Shown one piece after another: positions 34,794 through 43,813 of a DNA stretch of 64,000 nucleotides (positions are counted from its first letter, which is position 1; each line of letters begins with the position of its first letter). The DNA is from Desulfomonile tiedjei. Its GTDB lineage: Bacteria; Desulfobacterota; Desulfomonilia; Desulfomonilales; Desulfomonilaceae. The DNA is taken from positions 62,001 to 126,000 of the forward strand of contig JACRDG010000104.1 of NCBI GenBank assembly GCA_016218715.1. Direction: 5' to 3'. The notes below the pieces were generated by a model, which was not told the origin of the DNA, ran no database searches, and saw only the letters and a program-made list of their open reading frames with translations. The position numbers and the translations under genes were made by a program.

Positions 34794-36254
34794 CTATAGA
34801 GAGGGTCGCTGCAGGTGATGATCGGTTTCCTTCTGGAACGCCGCGGCCAACTGAACCAGTCGCGCCTCCTCGAAGTGAGGCGCCACAAGCTGGAATCCGA
34901 CCGGCAGCCGATCGCCGGATAGACCCGCAGGGACCGAGATTCCGGGCAGACCTGCCATATTGACCGGAATTGTGAACACGTCGGTCAGGTACATCTGAAT
35001 CGGGTCATCGATCTTCTCTCCGATCCTGAACGGAGGGGACGGTGCGGTGGGGCAGAAGATCGCGTCACACGTCCGGAAGGCCGTCTTGAAATCGTTCGTG
35101 ATGAGCGTCCTCACCTTGGCGGCTTTGAGGTAGTAGGCGTCGTAGTAGCCCGATGAGAGTGCGTAGGTGCCCAGCATGATTCGTCGTTTAACTTCCGCGC
35201 CGAAGCCTTCGGCCCTGGTTTGGCAGTACATGTCGATCATACTGTCGAACTTCTCCGCCCGGTGGCCGTACTTTACTCCGTCGTACCGTGCCAGGTTCGA
35301 CGAAGCCTCGCTGGGCGCGATGATGTAGTACGCTGCTATGCCGTAGTCGAGATGGGGCAGGGAAAGCTCGGTGAACTTCACGCCGAGTCGCTCGAAGATG
35401 GAACGCGCTTCCGCGCAGGCCTTGGACACATCCGGATTCTCAAGCTTGCTGAAAAACTCCGTCGGGACGCCGAGGGTCATGCCCGCCACCGGCTTATCCA
35501 GGTAGGTGGTGAAATCGGGATGCGGCCGCGGAACGGAGGTGGAATCCTTCGGATCGTGACCGCAGATCAGGTTCAGCAACAGGGCAAGGTCCGCGGTGTC
35601 TCGCGCAAAGGGGCCAATCTGGTCGAGGCTCGATGCATACGCGACCAGCCCGTACCGGGAGACCGAGCCGTACGTGGGTTTCATTCCCACGACTCCGCAG
35701 AAAGACGCGGGGAGCCGGATAGAGCCTCCGGTGTCCGATCCCAGACTGACCGTTGCGATGCACGCGGCTACAGCAGCGGCGGAGCCGCCGCTGGAGCCCC
35801 CCGGCGTCGTGTCGAGATTCCAGGGATTGCGCGTCGGTCCCCAATAGGAGGTCTCGGTGGACGAGCCCATAGCAAACTCATCCATATTGGCGGTCCCGAG
35901 GATCACCATCCCTTCTTCTTTTATCCGCGTGACAACCGTGGCGTCGTACGGAGGGACGAAATTGGCCAGGATGCGGGACCCGCAGGTGGTCCGGTGACCT
36001 CGGAAGCACATGTTGTTCTTGATGAGTATGGGTATTCCCGTCAGCGGCCGGACATCACCCGAGGCCAACCGCCGGTCGGCCTCGCTGGCCATCTCGAGGG
36101 CGGTCTCGCGAGTCACGTCCACGTAGGCACGAATGTTGGGCTCGACCGAATCGATCCGGTTGAGAAGCGATTCGGTTATCTGGACGGAAGACGTTTCCTT
36201 CTTCCGGAGCATTCGTGCCAGCTCGATAGCAGTCAGTTCATACAAATGCGCCAA
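34794..36254 (-). CDS. gatA: Asp-tRNA(Asn)/Glu-tRNA(Gln) amidotransferase subunit A
   Basis: 486-residue amidase-signature enzyme that releases ammonia from glutamine. The Ser-cisSer-Lys triad is visible: Lys in IPILIKNNM, cis-Ser/Ser in [15 protein letters not shown] and [14 protein letters not shown]. The start is TTG at 36254 with AGAGGA nine bases upstream; no ATG fits. Between gatC and gatA there are 148 bases including a perfect small hairpin. Confidence 0.96.
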   Translation of the reverse strand: MAHLYELTAIELARMLRKKETSSVQITESLLNRIDSVEPNIRAYVDVTRETALEMASEADRRLASGDVRPLTGIPILIKNNMCFRGHRTTCGSRILANFVPPYDATVVTRIKEEGMVILGTANMDEFAMGSSTETSYWGPTRNPWNLDTTPGGSSGGSAAAVAACIATVSLGSDTGGSIRLPASFCGVVGMKPTYGSVSRYGLVAYASSLDQIGPFARDTADLALLLNLICGHDPKDSTSVPRPHPDFTTYLDKPVAGMTLGVPTEFFSKLENPDVSKACAEARSIFERLGVKFTELSLPHLDYGIAAYYIIAPSEASSNLARYDGVKYGHRAEKFDSMIDMYCQTRAEGFGAEVKRRIMLGTYALSSGYYDAYYLKAAKVRTLITNDFKTAFRTCDAIFCPTAPSPPFRIGEKIDDPIQMYLTDVFTIPVNMAGLPGISVPAGLSGDRLPVGFQLVAPHFEEARLVQLAAAFQKETDHHLQRPSL

Positions 36255-36273
36255 GATCTCATTCCTCTCTACG

Positions 36274-36289
36274 AGACCCTTCGGGGTCT
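36274..36289 (-). promoter_or_regulatory. Small perfect hairpin ahead of gatA
   Basis: AGACCC-TTCG-GGGTCT on the plus strand, or loop CGAA on the transcript, about 20 bases before the gatA start codon. It could modulate gatA translation or mark the end of a gatC-only transcript; no U-run follows. Confidence 0.3.
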
Positions 36290-36402
36290 ATCTTAATCGG
36301 CGATTTCCCCAGAGACTGAAGGGGCGCTGCTTCGGGCGCCTCCGCGTCAGCAGGTTGCGAACACGTTCCTCCGCAACCGCGACGCCGGTCCAGGCCCGGT
36401 CT

Positions 36403-36690
36403 CTATTCGATGACCTTGGGGACGCGAAAGGAGGTCCCCGTGCGTGCCGGGGCATTGCTCAGGGCTTCCTCGATGGGCAAGGACGTATTGACCTCGTCCT
36501 CGCGCAGTGGCGTGTACATCTGCACGGGACCGGCCATTGGCTCGACGTCGTCGGTGGGGACCTCGGCCAGCATGTCCATGTACTTCAAGATATCGTCCAG
36601 CTGACCCTGGTATTTGATCTTTTCTTCCGGCTCGAGGGCCAGTCTACCCAGATGAGCCACATAGTCGACCTGATCGGAGGTGATTTTCAT
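36403..36690 (-). CDS. gatC: Asp-tRNA(Asn)/Glu-tRNA(Gln) amidotransferase subunit C
   Basis: 95 residues, the helical belt that stabilises GatA-GatB. MKITSDQVDYVAHLGRLAL at the N-terminus and the C-terminal NAPARTGTSFRVPKVIE are characteristic. ATG 36690 fits the family; the longer frame to 36807 is not used. First gene of gatC-gatA-gatB. Confidence 0.95.
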   Translation of the reverse strand: MKITSDQVDYVAHLGRLALEPEEKIKYQGQLDDILKYMDMLAEVPTDDVEPMAGPVQMYTPLREDEVNTSLPIEEALSNAPARTGTSFRVPKVIE

Positions 36691-36923
36691 GCTTAAACTC
36701 TCGAAACTGAACCTGAACGGCCGGTCGTGCGACATGGTGTTTCCGTCGGTATGCCTCCACTGAAAGCAGTCGAAGGGGTGCCCGACCAAAGGCTTATAAT
36801 ACCACAAAATCTTCGCAGTGGTGCCTCAGCCCATCGTGCGTCCTCGACTTTCGGTTCGACACCTTGTACCAATCCGCTTTCCGATATGAGCGATCACGCG
36901 ACGTTACGCGCCTCGGAATGACC

Positions 36924-38825
36924 TCATGGTCGCTTATAGCGGGCACCTTCCAGGAAGCGATGCCACAACGCCCGATGCCGATCCGACGGATGGAGAAGCT
37001 TCCGCACCGTCTCTGCGTCCAGGGGCCCGGCTCCGGGATGGCTGCTCCTCTGAAGGGGATGACCCTCTTCATCAACGAGCGCTCCCCACAGGAAGCGGTG
37101 CCCGGGCACGTCCTGTTCGGGCCGCCACAAGGGTTTGAACCCAGGTTTCTCTCCTCCCATGAGTCCCTCACCGAGTCCGGCCGCCTTCGGGTTTCCATGG
37201 CATTCGTGGCACGGTCTTCCCGTCCGGGACGTCGTGTGGGGCGTGTATGGGTTCACGATCAAAGCCGGAAAGCCCCCCCCCGTGACCGGCACGTGTCTAT
37301 CCAGGATGAGAACTCCCTGTTGGTCGACGTGGGAAACCACATATTGATAGAAGGGACGCATGATCGACACGCGCCCGCGACTGTCGAGTCCCAGCGGCGG
37401 CCTCTCCCACAACCGTGCCGTGAATCCGCGAAACCATGCGCCTGGCCGGTCTTCCCTCGTCAGCCAGTCTCGGGTTATGGGAGGCTCCCATTTTTCCATC
37501 GGCTTTGAAGGGATCTGACCATCCCGAGGGGGCACCAGTTCCACCTCGGTCCCAACGTTTCTCTCGAGCAGTTCCTGGACTTGAGGATCGTTCTGAGCAG
37601 CAGTAGGAGCCCATTTCCAGTAGTCGGCTCGCTCTTCCAACATGAGGTGGAAACCATAGTCTTGAAAAGACCAGGCAGCGTGGCACGCGGAACACCTGAG
37701 CTTCTCCCGATGTTCCTGCACGCTGTGAGGTATCGTATCCGATTTCCAGGGCGGAACCGGCCGCCCTGGCCCGCGCAGGAGGGTCATGGTTCCGTCGGAG
37801 TTCTTCAGAATCGCCGGATGGTCCCCCCGAACATGGCAACCCTCGCAGGAAATCGTTACCCCTGCTGCGGGTGACCTGGAAACCTGGCCGCTCCCGTGGA
37901 CCTCATCGAGGGTGTGGCAATCCATGCATTGCATGCCTGCTTTGAAGTGGAGGTCGGTGCTGAGGCGATGCTGCTCGGAACCGTATATCCGGTGAGCCTG
38001 CCTTCCGTTCACAACGGGGGATCTAAACCCGCGGTTCGCGTCCTTTTCGAATAGACCGACGAAATCGCATCCCACGTGATTGGAATTGTGGCATTTCAAG
38101 CACGCGGTCAGGCCTCCATTCCGGGAAACCGCATGGGTCGCGGCTTTTCCCTCAGCGCCGTTCGGGCGCGGAAAGTGACACGCAGAACATCCCTGTCCGC
38201 GATGCTCGCCCCATCTTGCGGAACCGCTGGTGTACAGATGGCACCGGAGGCACGAGCGCCTCAGAAGGTCGTCGCCGAGGTTCCCGGAGCGGGCGGGATC
38301 CGGCACCTGGAGAAGCTCTCCGGCAGCGACGGTAGCGTAACCGCCGTCAGACGTCGGTTGCGCGCCGAAGCCAAACCGCGTGTGGTTTATCATGCGTGGG
38401 GCCAACGCCATAGATGAAGTCTTGACTCGCCTCACTTCGTCGCGGTGGCATTTGCCGCAGGTCGTCTCCGCGATCCTTAAGTCCCCGGGATCAGGGATGA
38501 GCCCCTTATGGGCTTCTTCTTTGGCGTCCGCCTCTGGATTTCCTTTGTGGCACTGCACGCACGCGACCGCATGGGAAGGGTCCATCGAAGCAGTAGACTC
38601 GTGGCATTCGACGCATTTGCCCGGGTTTCGGCACGGCACTACCTGCGGCGTTTCGGAGGGCACGCCCCACCACGCAGGGTAAGACATTTCAGCAGAACGC
38701 GCAGAGCCGGATGACGGCTCTTGCTCGTTCGAATAAGATCGCGTGGCAGCCGGGCTCGCAAAAGCCAGAGCGGCAGCGATGAGCCAAACCCAGGGCTTCC
38801 ACCACTGGCACAACAAACCGGTCAT
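36924..38825 (-). CDS. Decahaem c-type cytochrome
   Basis: 633 residues with a hydrophobic N-terminal signal/anchor (WLIAAALAFASPA) and ten CXXCH haem-binding motifs: CVECH, CVQCH, CGKCH, CLRCH, CSACH, CLKCH, CMDCH, CEGCH, CSACH and CHECH. The first nine lie in the N-terminal two thirds; a long haem-poor region of ~170 residues precedes the tenth. It is exported and probably carries periplasmic electrons to or from a quinol oxidoreductase or external acceptor (inferred). ATG 38825 is preferred to TTG 38855 because it puts the signal peptide close to the start, though neither has a strong ribosome binding site. Confidence 0.9.
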   Translation of the reverse strand: MTGLLCQWWKPWVWLIAAALAFASPAATRSYSNEQEPSSGSARSAEMSYPAWWGVPSETPQVVPCRNPGKCVECHESTASMDPSHAVACVQCHKGNPEADAKEEAHKGLIPDPGDLRIAETTCGKCHRDEVRRVKTSSMALAPRMINHTRFGFGAQPTSDGGYATVAAGELLQVPDPARSGNLGDDLLRRSCLRCHLYTSGSARWGEHRGQGCSACHFPRPNGAEGKAATHAVSRNGGLTACLKCHNSNHVGCDFVGLFEKDANRGFRSPVVNGRQAHRIYGSEQHRLSTDLHFKAGMQCMDCHTLDEVHGSGQVSRSPAAGVTISCEGCHVRGDHPAILKNSDGTMTLLRGPGRPVPPWKSDTIPHSVQEHREKLRCSACHAAWSFQDYGFHLMLEERADYWKWAPTAAQNDPQVQELLERNVGTEVELVPPRDGQIPSKPMEKWEPPITRDWLTREDRPGAWFRGFTARLWERPPLGLDSRGRVSIMRPFYQYVVSHVDQQGVLILDRHVPVTGGGFPALIVNPYTPHTTSRTGRPCHECHGNPKAAGLGEGLMGGEKPGFKPLWRPEQDVPGHRFLWGALVDEEGHPLQRSSHPGAGPLDAETVRKLLHPSDRHRALWHRFLEGARYKRP

Positions 38826-38856
38826 AGGAGATGGTCCGTTTGCCGCACAGGACAAC

Positions 38857-39432
38857 TCACCGCGTCTGCTTGAACTGGCGCAAGATCCGTTCCAGTTGGG
38901 CGGTGGGAAGACGGCCGCCCTGCGGGTTCGCTCGCACGAAACCGATGAGAACCTGCTCCATTTGCTGGACAGCGGCCATGAAGTTAGGATTTTGCGGTGG
39001 GATCCCGTTGAGGGTCAGAATCTGGGCGGCAGCGTCCCGTTCTCGGCCCGGCACGAGATTCAGCGGAGTAGGCCACCTGAATTTCGGTGCCGGAGCTTCC
39101 GCGGCTGTCGGCGCGGGTTCGGGTTCGGGTTCGGGCTTGGGTGCTACCTTCGGTGCCACCTCGGATCCAGGCAATCGTGACGAGCGGTTGCCTGTACAGT
39201 GGTCCGGGTGCCGGTAGCAGAACAATCGACACTGTTCCAGGTAGTACTCGTCGTAGCCGCCTTTCCTGCAGCACTCCTCGCACTGCTCCCTGGTCTGGTC
39301 GCTAAACGCAGGTGAGACGAGCAAGCTCACCACGAACAGGCTCAGGAAGCTCATGCCGACAGCCTGTGCGAAATAAGAAACGGAAACGCCCTTTGACCTT
39401 CTTTTCAACTGCTGTGTGACGGTCGACCTCAC
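38857..39432 (-). CDS. Secreted Cys-rich protein with Pro/Glu linker, function unknown
   Basis: 191 residues. GTG 39432 has GGAGG eight bases upstream and gives a basic N-region (QQLKRRSK) and a hydrophobic signal core (FLSLFVVSLLVSPAFS). The mature N-terminus has six Cys in ~30 residues (CEECC, then C, C, C), followed by a PKPEPEPEPAP linker and a helical C-terminal domain (about 70 residues, AAVQQMEQVLIGFVRANPQGG). The adjoining decahaem cytochrome gene begins 31 bases downstream, so they may be cotranscribed. Confidence 0.6.
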   Translation of the reverse strand: MRSTVTQQLKRRSKGVSVSYFAQAVGMSFLSLFVVSLLVSPAFSDQTREQCEECCRKGGYDEYYLEQCRLFCYRHPDHCTGNRSSRLPGSEVAPKVAPKPEPEPEPAPTAAEAPAPKFRWPTPLNLVPGRERDAAAQILTLNGIPPQNPNFMAAVQQMEQVLIGFVRANPQGGRLPTAQLERILRQFKQTR

Positions 39433-39581
39433 GATCTGAACCTCCAAACGCTGGTACGCGGCTTCCCAACCGAAACCCTGAGACCGGTACGGTCCGAGCG
39501 GTGGTGGGAACAAATAAGACGGCCTCAGTTCCGAATCGCCCGAACGCGGCTCATCCAACCGCACGGACATGGTAGGCATTC

Positions 39582-40589
39582 TCATTTGCTGGAGCCGGTC
39601 TGGCGGCCACTCCCTTTGATGACCGTGCAATCCTGCCGAGCGGCCGCAAGTTTCAGATGCTCTTCCCACTGGGACATGGGCCATTTGTTCGAGGTGTAGT
39701 CCTTCTTCCATTTCTCGTCTATTTCATCCCACTCGTAGGTTACGAACGAGAACGTTTTCCCATCCATGTAGTAGAGGGTGAGGGACCTTTCGTCCGTCAC
39801 GGAGTTGCGGCAGAGGCGGGCATAGTCGCACTTGCCATCCCTGTTAACCTGGTCGATTGCTTTGTTTTTTAATGATTCCACATACTTTTCGTGATCGTGT
39901 TTCTTGAACAACTCTTCCTTGCCCGCACCCTCAGCCTCTTTGGAGGCATCATTCGATCCTGATTTTCCCGGTTTCTCGGATGCTTCCGATGGGGTAGGGC
40001 GGATTGGTTGCTTCTCTCCTTTTCGGTCGGACCCTTCGCTGCCATCTCTGGATGCGCGTTCCGAAGGGGCAGACGTTTCCTGGTTACCCGCGCCTGCGTC
40101 CCGTGTTGAAGGCCGTGACGCTTCCGATACACCTTCCGAGCTACCGGGACTACCCGATTCGGCCGCGGCGCTCGATGGCTTGCGATCGGCTTCGACCTTC
40201 GGGTCCGAACTCTCGGAAGCCTCAGGCAGTTGCGGCTTCATCAGCTCCGCTCGTTCCGTCTTATTCTCCGGTTTCTTGGAGGATGCCTTTCCACCGAGGA
40301 ACGCGGGTACACACCCCATCAGTCGCAGCGTACAGACGAACACGATCAAGAGAGTTATGAGCGCCTTGACCACGGCGAAGCGGTCCACGTCTTTCGCATG
40401 AGATCGCTGAACTCGTGACGATGCTCTCAAGAATACCTTCTGCAACGACGACTGCATCCCGAAGGGGCTGTAAGCGGGTTCGGCCCACAAGCCGTCCGGC
40501 AAGTCTGTGGTATACGTTTTCACCGCAAAAGGCAACAGGTGAGGAGAGGAGAGGCCGAAAAACAGCGTTTCTTTCGACCGGTCTTCCAT
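39582..40589 (-). CDS. Probable lipoprotein with long low-complexity linker, function unknown
   Basis: The 335-codon frame starts with ATG at 40589, but the hydrophobic stretch VVKALITLLIVFVCTLRLMGC ends in a lipobox only at residue 93, so the true start is probably a GTG at 40388 or 40373. Residues ~100-235 are Ser/Glu/Pro/Lys-rich and probably disordered. The last ~100 residues are a folded, aromatic-rich domain (SLTLYYMDGKTFSFVTYEWDEI). Not recognised. It precedes the Cys-rich and decahaem genes on the same strand. Confidence 0.55.
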   Translation of the reverse strand: MEDRSKETLFFGLSSPHLLPFAVKTYTTDLPDGLWAEPAYSPFGMQSSLQKVFLRASSRVQRSHAKDVDRFAVVKALITLLIVFVCTLRLMGCVPAFLGGKASSKKPENKTERAELMKPQLPEASESSDPKVEADRKPSSAAAESGSPGSSEGVSEASRPSTRDAGAGNQETSAPSERASRDGSEGSDRKGEKQPIRPTPSEASEKPGKSGSNDASKEAEGAGKEELFKKHDHEKYVESLKNKAIDQVNRDGKCDYARLCRNSVTDERSLTLYYMDGKTFSFVTYEWDEIDEKWKKDYTSNKWPMSQWEEHLKLAAARQDCTVIKGSGRQTGSSK

Positions 40590-40645
40590 GCTGACTTAGC
40601 ACTCTTTTTCGCAAATACGGTGTCTCACTTGGCGTCCCTGCCGTT

Positions 40646-40713
40646 GGCTGTTCAGCGGGGCCGGCATCTTGCCGGTCCATGAGGAAATGACAGGCGGGAC
40701 GCCTTTCCCACCA
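40646..40713 (+). repeat. REPIN-like repeat, copy 2
   Basis: 68 bases aligned end-to-end with 24142-24209. The first palindrome CCGGCA-TCT-TGCCGG is identical. The second is GGCG-GGA-CGCC where copy 1 has GGCA-AGA-TGCC, so both arms changed together and pairing is kept. It occupies part of the 507-base gap between the lipoprotein gene and pckG; the remainder shows no gene. Confidence 0.75.
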
Positions 40714-41096
40714 ATACAGCCAGCGAGGCCGCGGTGGTGAACTGAAACCGCGTCCCAACGGAATCCGCGACCGTATTTATGAAGCGCAGTACTTTGGACG
40801 AGAAGTGTGCTCCGTTCCAGAGATGGGCGATCCTGGGCCAAAAGATCTTCTCAGGAACACGTTTCGTGTGATATAACGACCGTTGTGCTCGAGCCGGCCG
40901 CTCCGTTGCGCCCGCGCTCGACGCCACAACGTGACGCACCCAACTGTCGTTCGATCTCTTTGAGTCCGTCCGTATCAGCCCGACCGGTTTCCCCTTCCTT
41001 CCCAGCGGGCTACGCGGAGTTCTCCGCGTCCGTTTTCTTGTGCGACCGGGTGCACGCCGGGTCGCCTATCTCAGTGCCACACATGAAGGAGTTGCC

Positions 41097-42896
41097 ATGA
41101 CGGGTACGAACAACAAGCTTGCAGATCTGGTCCGAGAAGTGACTGAATTGTGCCAACCGGACCGGATACATTGGTGCGAAGGTTCTGACGACGAATATCG
41201 ACTGATGCTGAGGATGATGATCCACGCGGGCACTGCGATTCATTTGAATCCGGAGAAGCGGCCCCACAGCATTTTCGTTCGGTCCGATCCCGCCGACGTA
41301 GCCCGCGTGGAAGACAGTACCTACATATGTTCCAAACGAAAAGAAGACGCAGGGCCCACCAATAACTGGGCCGATCCGCAAGAGATGAAAGCGAACCTCC
41401 GGCAGTTGTTCTCCGGATCCATGCGCGGACGAACCATGTACGTGATCCCGTACAGCATGGGGCCGACGGGTTCACCCATCGCGAAGATCGGCGTGGAAAT
41501 GACCGATTCTCCGTACGTCGTGGCGAATATGCATATCATGACCCGTGTGGGCACGGAGGTCCTTGAGGTACTGGGACGGGACGGTGATTTCGTGACCGGC
41601 TTGCACAGTGTGGGCGCGCCGTTGGACGGCAAGATGGCTGATGCTCCCTGGCCGTGCAATGCAGAGCACAAGTACATCTGTCATTTTCCCGACACGCGAG
41701 AGATCTGGTCCTTCGGCTCCGGGTATGGCGGCAACGCGCTCCTCGGCAAGAAATGTCATGCCCTCCGCATCGCCTCGGTACAGGCCCGCGACGAGGGTTG
41801 GATGGCCGAGCACATGCTCGTGCTCAAGATCACCAGTCCTGAAGGCGAAGTCAAATACCTTACCGGCGCGTTCCCGTCTGCATGCGGCAAGACCAATCTG
41901 GCCATGTTGATCCCCACCATCGCGGGCTGGAAGGTGGAGACCGTGGGAGACGATATCGCCTGGATGAAGTTCGGTCCTGACGGTCGATTGTACGCGATCA
42001 ACCCCGAAGCAGGCTTTTTCGGCGTCGCTCCCGGAACGAGCATGAAGTCCAACCTCAATGCGATCCTTACCGCGTCCAAGCATTCCATATTCACCAATTG
42101 CGCCATCACAACCGAGGGTGACGTCTGGTGGGAGGGGATGACCGACGAAGAGCCGCCGGAGTTGACCGACTGGCTCAGGAGACCCTGGGACCCGAAGTGT
42201 GGCCGCGTGGCAGCTCACCCCAACGCTCGCTTCACCACTCCGGCCAGGCAATGCCCCGTCATCGCGCCCGAATGGGAGGATCCAAACGGCGTGCCTATTG
42301 ACGCCATCCTCTTCGGAGGACGTCGCGGTTCCGTGGTCCCTCTCGTGACTGAAGCATTCGACTGGCAACACGGCACCTTTCTCGGCGCGATCACCAGCAG
42401 TGAAACCACGGCTGCCGCGGCCGGAAAGGTAGGCCAGCTCCGCAGAGACCCCATGGCCATGCTCCCATTCTGCGGCTACCACATGGGCGACTATTTTGCT
42501 CACTGGCTGAGGATCGGCGTTAGCGCGAACCCGGCAAAGCTGCCGAAGATCTATTACGTCAACTGGTTCCGAAAGGATGCGAACGGGAAGTTCCTCTGGC
42601 CGGGTTTCGGCGATAACAGTAGAGTTCTCAAATGGATTTGCGAACGCACGCGGGGAACCGCTGCTGCCATAGACACACCCATCGGACGGCTTCCCGGTCC
42701 AGGATCGCTTGACCTTTCCGGAATCGAATTGGCTCCGGGAGCCCTCGATGAACTGCTCCGCGTGGATCGGGACGACTGGATGGCGGAAGTGCCGCTCATC
42801 AGAGACCATTTTCAGAGATTCGGCGATCGATTGCCGGCAGCGCTCAAAAGCGAGGTTGACCGCCTCGAAGAGCGTCTCAAGAACGCCGAGGGCTGA
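41097..42896 (+). CDS. pckG: Phosphoenolpyruvate carboxykinase (GTP)
   Basis: 599 residues, the GTP-dependent family. The P-loop with the hyperreactive Cys is [10 protein letters not shown], metal and substrate residues lie in [10 protein letters not shown], and [12 protein letters not shown] is the nucleotide/PEP region. It converts oxaloacetate and GTP to PEP and CO2, or the reverse in fermentative anaerobes. ATG 41097 follows GAAGGAG with ideal spacing; the frame open to 41040 is not used. Confidence 0.96.
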   Translation: MTGTNNKLADLVREVTELCQPDRIHWCEGSDDEYRLMLRMMIHAGTAIHLNPEKRPHSIFVRSDPADVARVEDSTYICSKRKEDAGPTNNWADPQEMKANLRQLFSGSMRGRTMYVIPYSMGPTGSPIAKIGVEMTDSPYVVANMHIMTRVGTEVLEVLGRDGDFVTGLHSVGAPLDGKMADAPWPCNAEHKYICHFPDTREIWSFGSGYGGNALLGKKCHALRIASVQARDEGWMAEHMLVLKITSPEGEVKYLTGAFPSACGKTNLAMLIPTIAGWKVETVGDDIAWMKFGPDGRLYAINPEAGFFGVAPGTSMKSNLNAILTASKHSIFTNCAITTEGDVWWEGMTDEEPPELTDWLRRPWDPKCGRVAAHPNARFTTPARQCPVIAPEWEDPNGVPIDAILFGGRRGSVVPLVTEAFDWQHGTFLGAITSSETTAAAAGKVGQLRRDPMAMLPFCGYHMGDYFAHWLRIGVSANPAKLPKIYYVNWFRKDANGKFLWPGFGDNSRVLKWICERTRGTAAAIDTPIGRLPGPGSLDLSGIELAPGALDELLRVDRDDWMAEVPLIRDHFQRFGDRLPAALKSEVDRLEERLKNAEG

Positions 42897-42954
42897 TTTC
42901 CGGAGGACTGAAGAACTCTATTTTTTTCTCAGAAGTAATTTCGGAATGAGATCG

Positions 42955-42977
42955 CACTGCTGGACAAGCCAGCAGTG
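42955..42977. repeat. Perfect 9-bp palindromic hairpin downstream of pckG
   Basis: CACTGCTGG, five-base loop ACAAG, CCAGCAGTG, 59 bases after the pckG stop and after a run of seven T. It resembles dispersed REP-type palindromes and may protect the 3' end of the pckG transcript. Only one copy is in this window. Confidence 0.4.
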
Positions 42978-43142
42978 GCACCCCGGAGTCAATCCGTGAT
43001 TGCTTTCGAGAACTGCTGTAGGTCTTGCAAGGGAACAGCTGGCAGGGTAGGGGCATCTATAGGCGGTTGCGGCAGGTTGACCCCGTGATCCTCACGACCA
43101 CAGCCAGGCCGGCATAATGTCGATAACATTTTTCAAGCGGCA

Positions 43143-43176
43143 GCGGGGAACTCCTCTTGAAACCGAAGTTCCCCGC
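43143..43176. terminator. Hairpin between convergent pckG and a membrane-protein gene
   Basis: Perfect 10-bp stem GCGGGGAACT / AGTTCCCCGC with a 14-base loop, placed 14 bases from the stop of the minus-strand gene. It could end transcription from both sides, although no U-run follows on either strand. Confidence 0.4.
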
Positions 43177-43189
43177 GACACCACTTGTC

Positions 43190-43675
43190 TTAATGCGATT
43201 CGGTACTGCCGGTGGTCCCGCCTTCCTCGGGAGTGGAACTCGGCGATGAGGACGGCGCGGCTCCGGTAGGTCCGGGAAGAGGCGACGCGGTCTCGGTCGC
43301 AGGGGCCGGCGGGGCGGCGCTTCTGGGCCCTTTGATCCCGACACTATCGAAGAGGCTCCGCACGATATTTCCCGCCCACTCGTGGGGAAGAATTTTCTCG
43401 ATGACCCAGCCTATGACGAAGACGATGGCCGCGATCACTCCCGCAACGATCAAGAACGCGACGAGCGCAACCAGCCCGCTCAAGAGCAGACTGAAGTAGA
43501 CAGGGAAAAAGAATCCATAGTAGAATCCTCTGCCAATACGGCTTTCCACCTTGGGATCTTCTTCTCTCCCGATAATGTCGTCGAAAATCCTGACGTAGTA
43601 ATTCTTTCCGTAATAGCTCAGAGCTGCACTCAGCAGGCCCAGCAGAACAAAGCACAACAACTTCACCAAAATCAT
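43190..43675 (-). CDS. Small membrane protein with Pro/Ser/Thr-rich tail
   Basis: 161 residues: two or three membrane segments (ILVKLLCFVLLGLLSAAL; FSLLLSGLVALVAFLIVAG; VIAAIVFVIGWVIEKIL) and a C-terminal tail of ~50 residues rich in Pro, Ala, Ser and Thr. ATG 43675 has GGAGG five bases upstream; the frame extends further to 43723. Downstream of ffh on the same strand. No recognised domain. Confidence 0.7.
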   Translation of the reverse strand: MILVKLLCFVLLGLLSAALSYYGKNYYVRIFDDIIGREEDPKVESRIGRGFYYGFFFPVYFSLLLSGLVALVAFLIVAGVIAAIVFVIGWVIEKILPHEWAGNIVRSLFDSVGIKGPRSAAPPAPATETASPLPGPTGAAPSSSPSSTPEEGGTTGSTESH

Positions 43676-43813
43676 AGCCGCCTCCGTGAAGAATGATGCC
43701 GGGTCAACTCGGGTTGACACCATCAGATGGTTGATCTGTACAGGTTAAGGGAACGCGGCAAGCGTCGGCGCCTGATGGCTCCACGAATCGTCGCAGATCC
43801 CGTCGGTGCCTCT

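Noticed and set aside
41472-42809. 445-codon minus-strand frame
   Set aside because: Antisense to pckG, whose P-loop and metal sites are intact.
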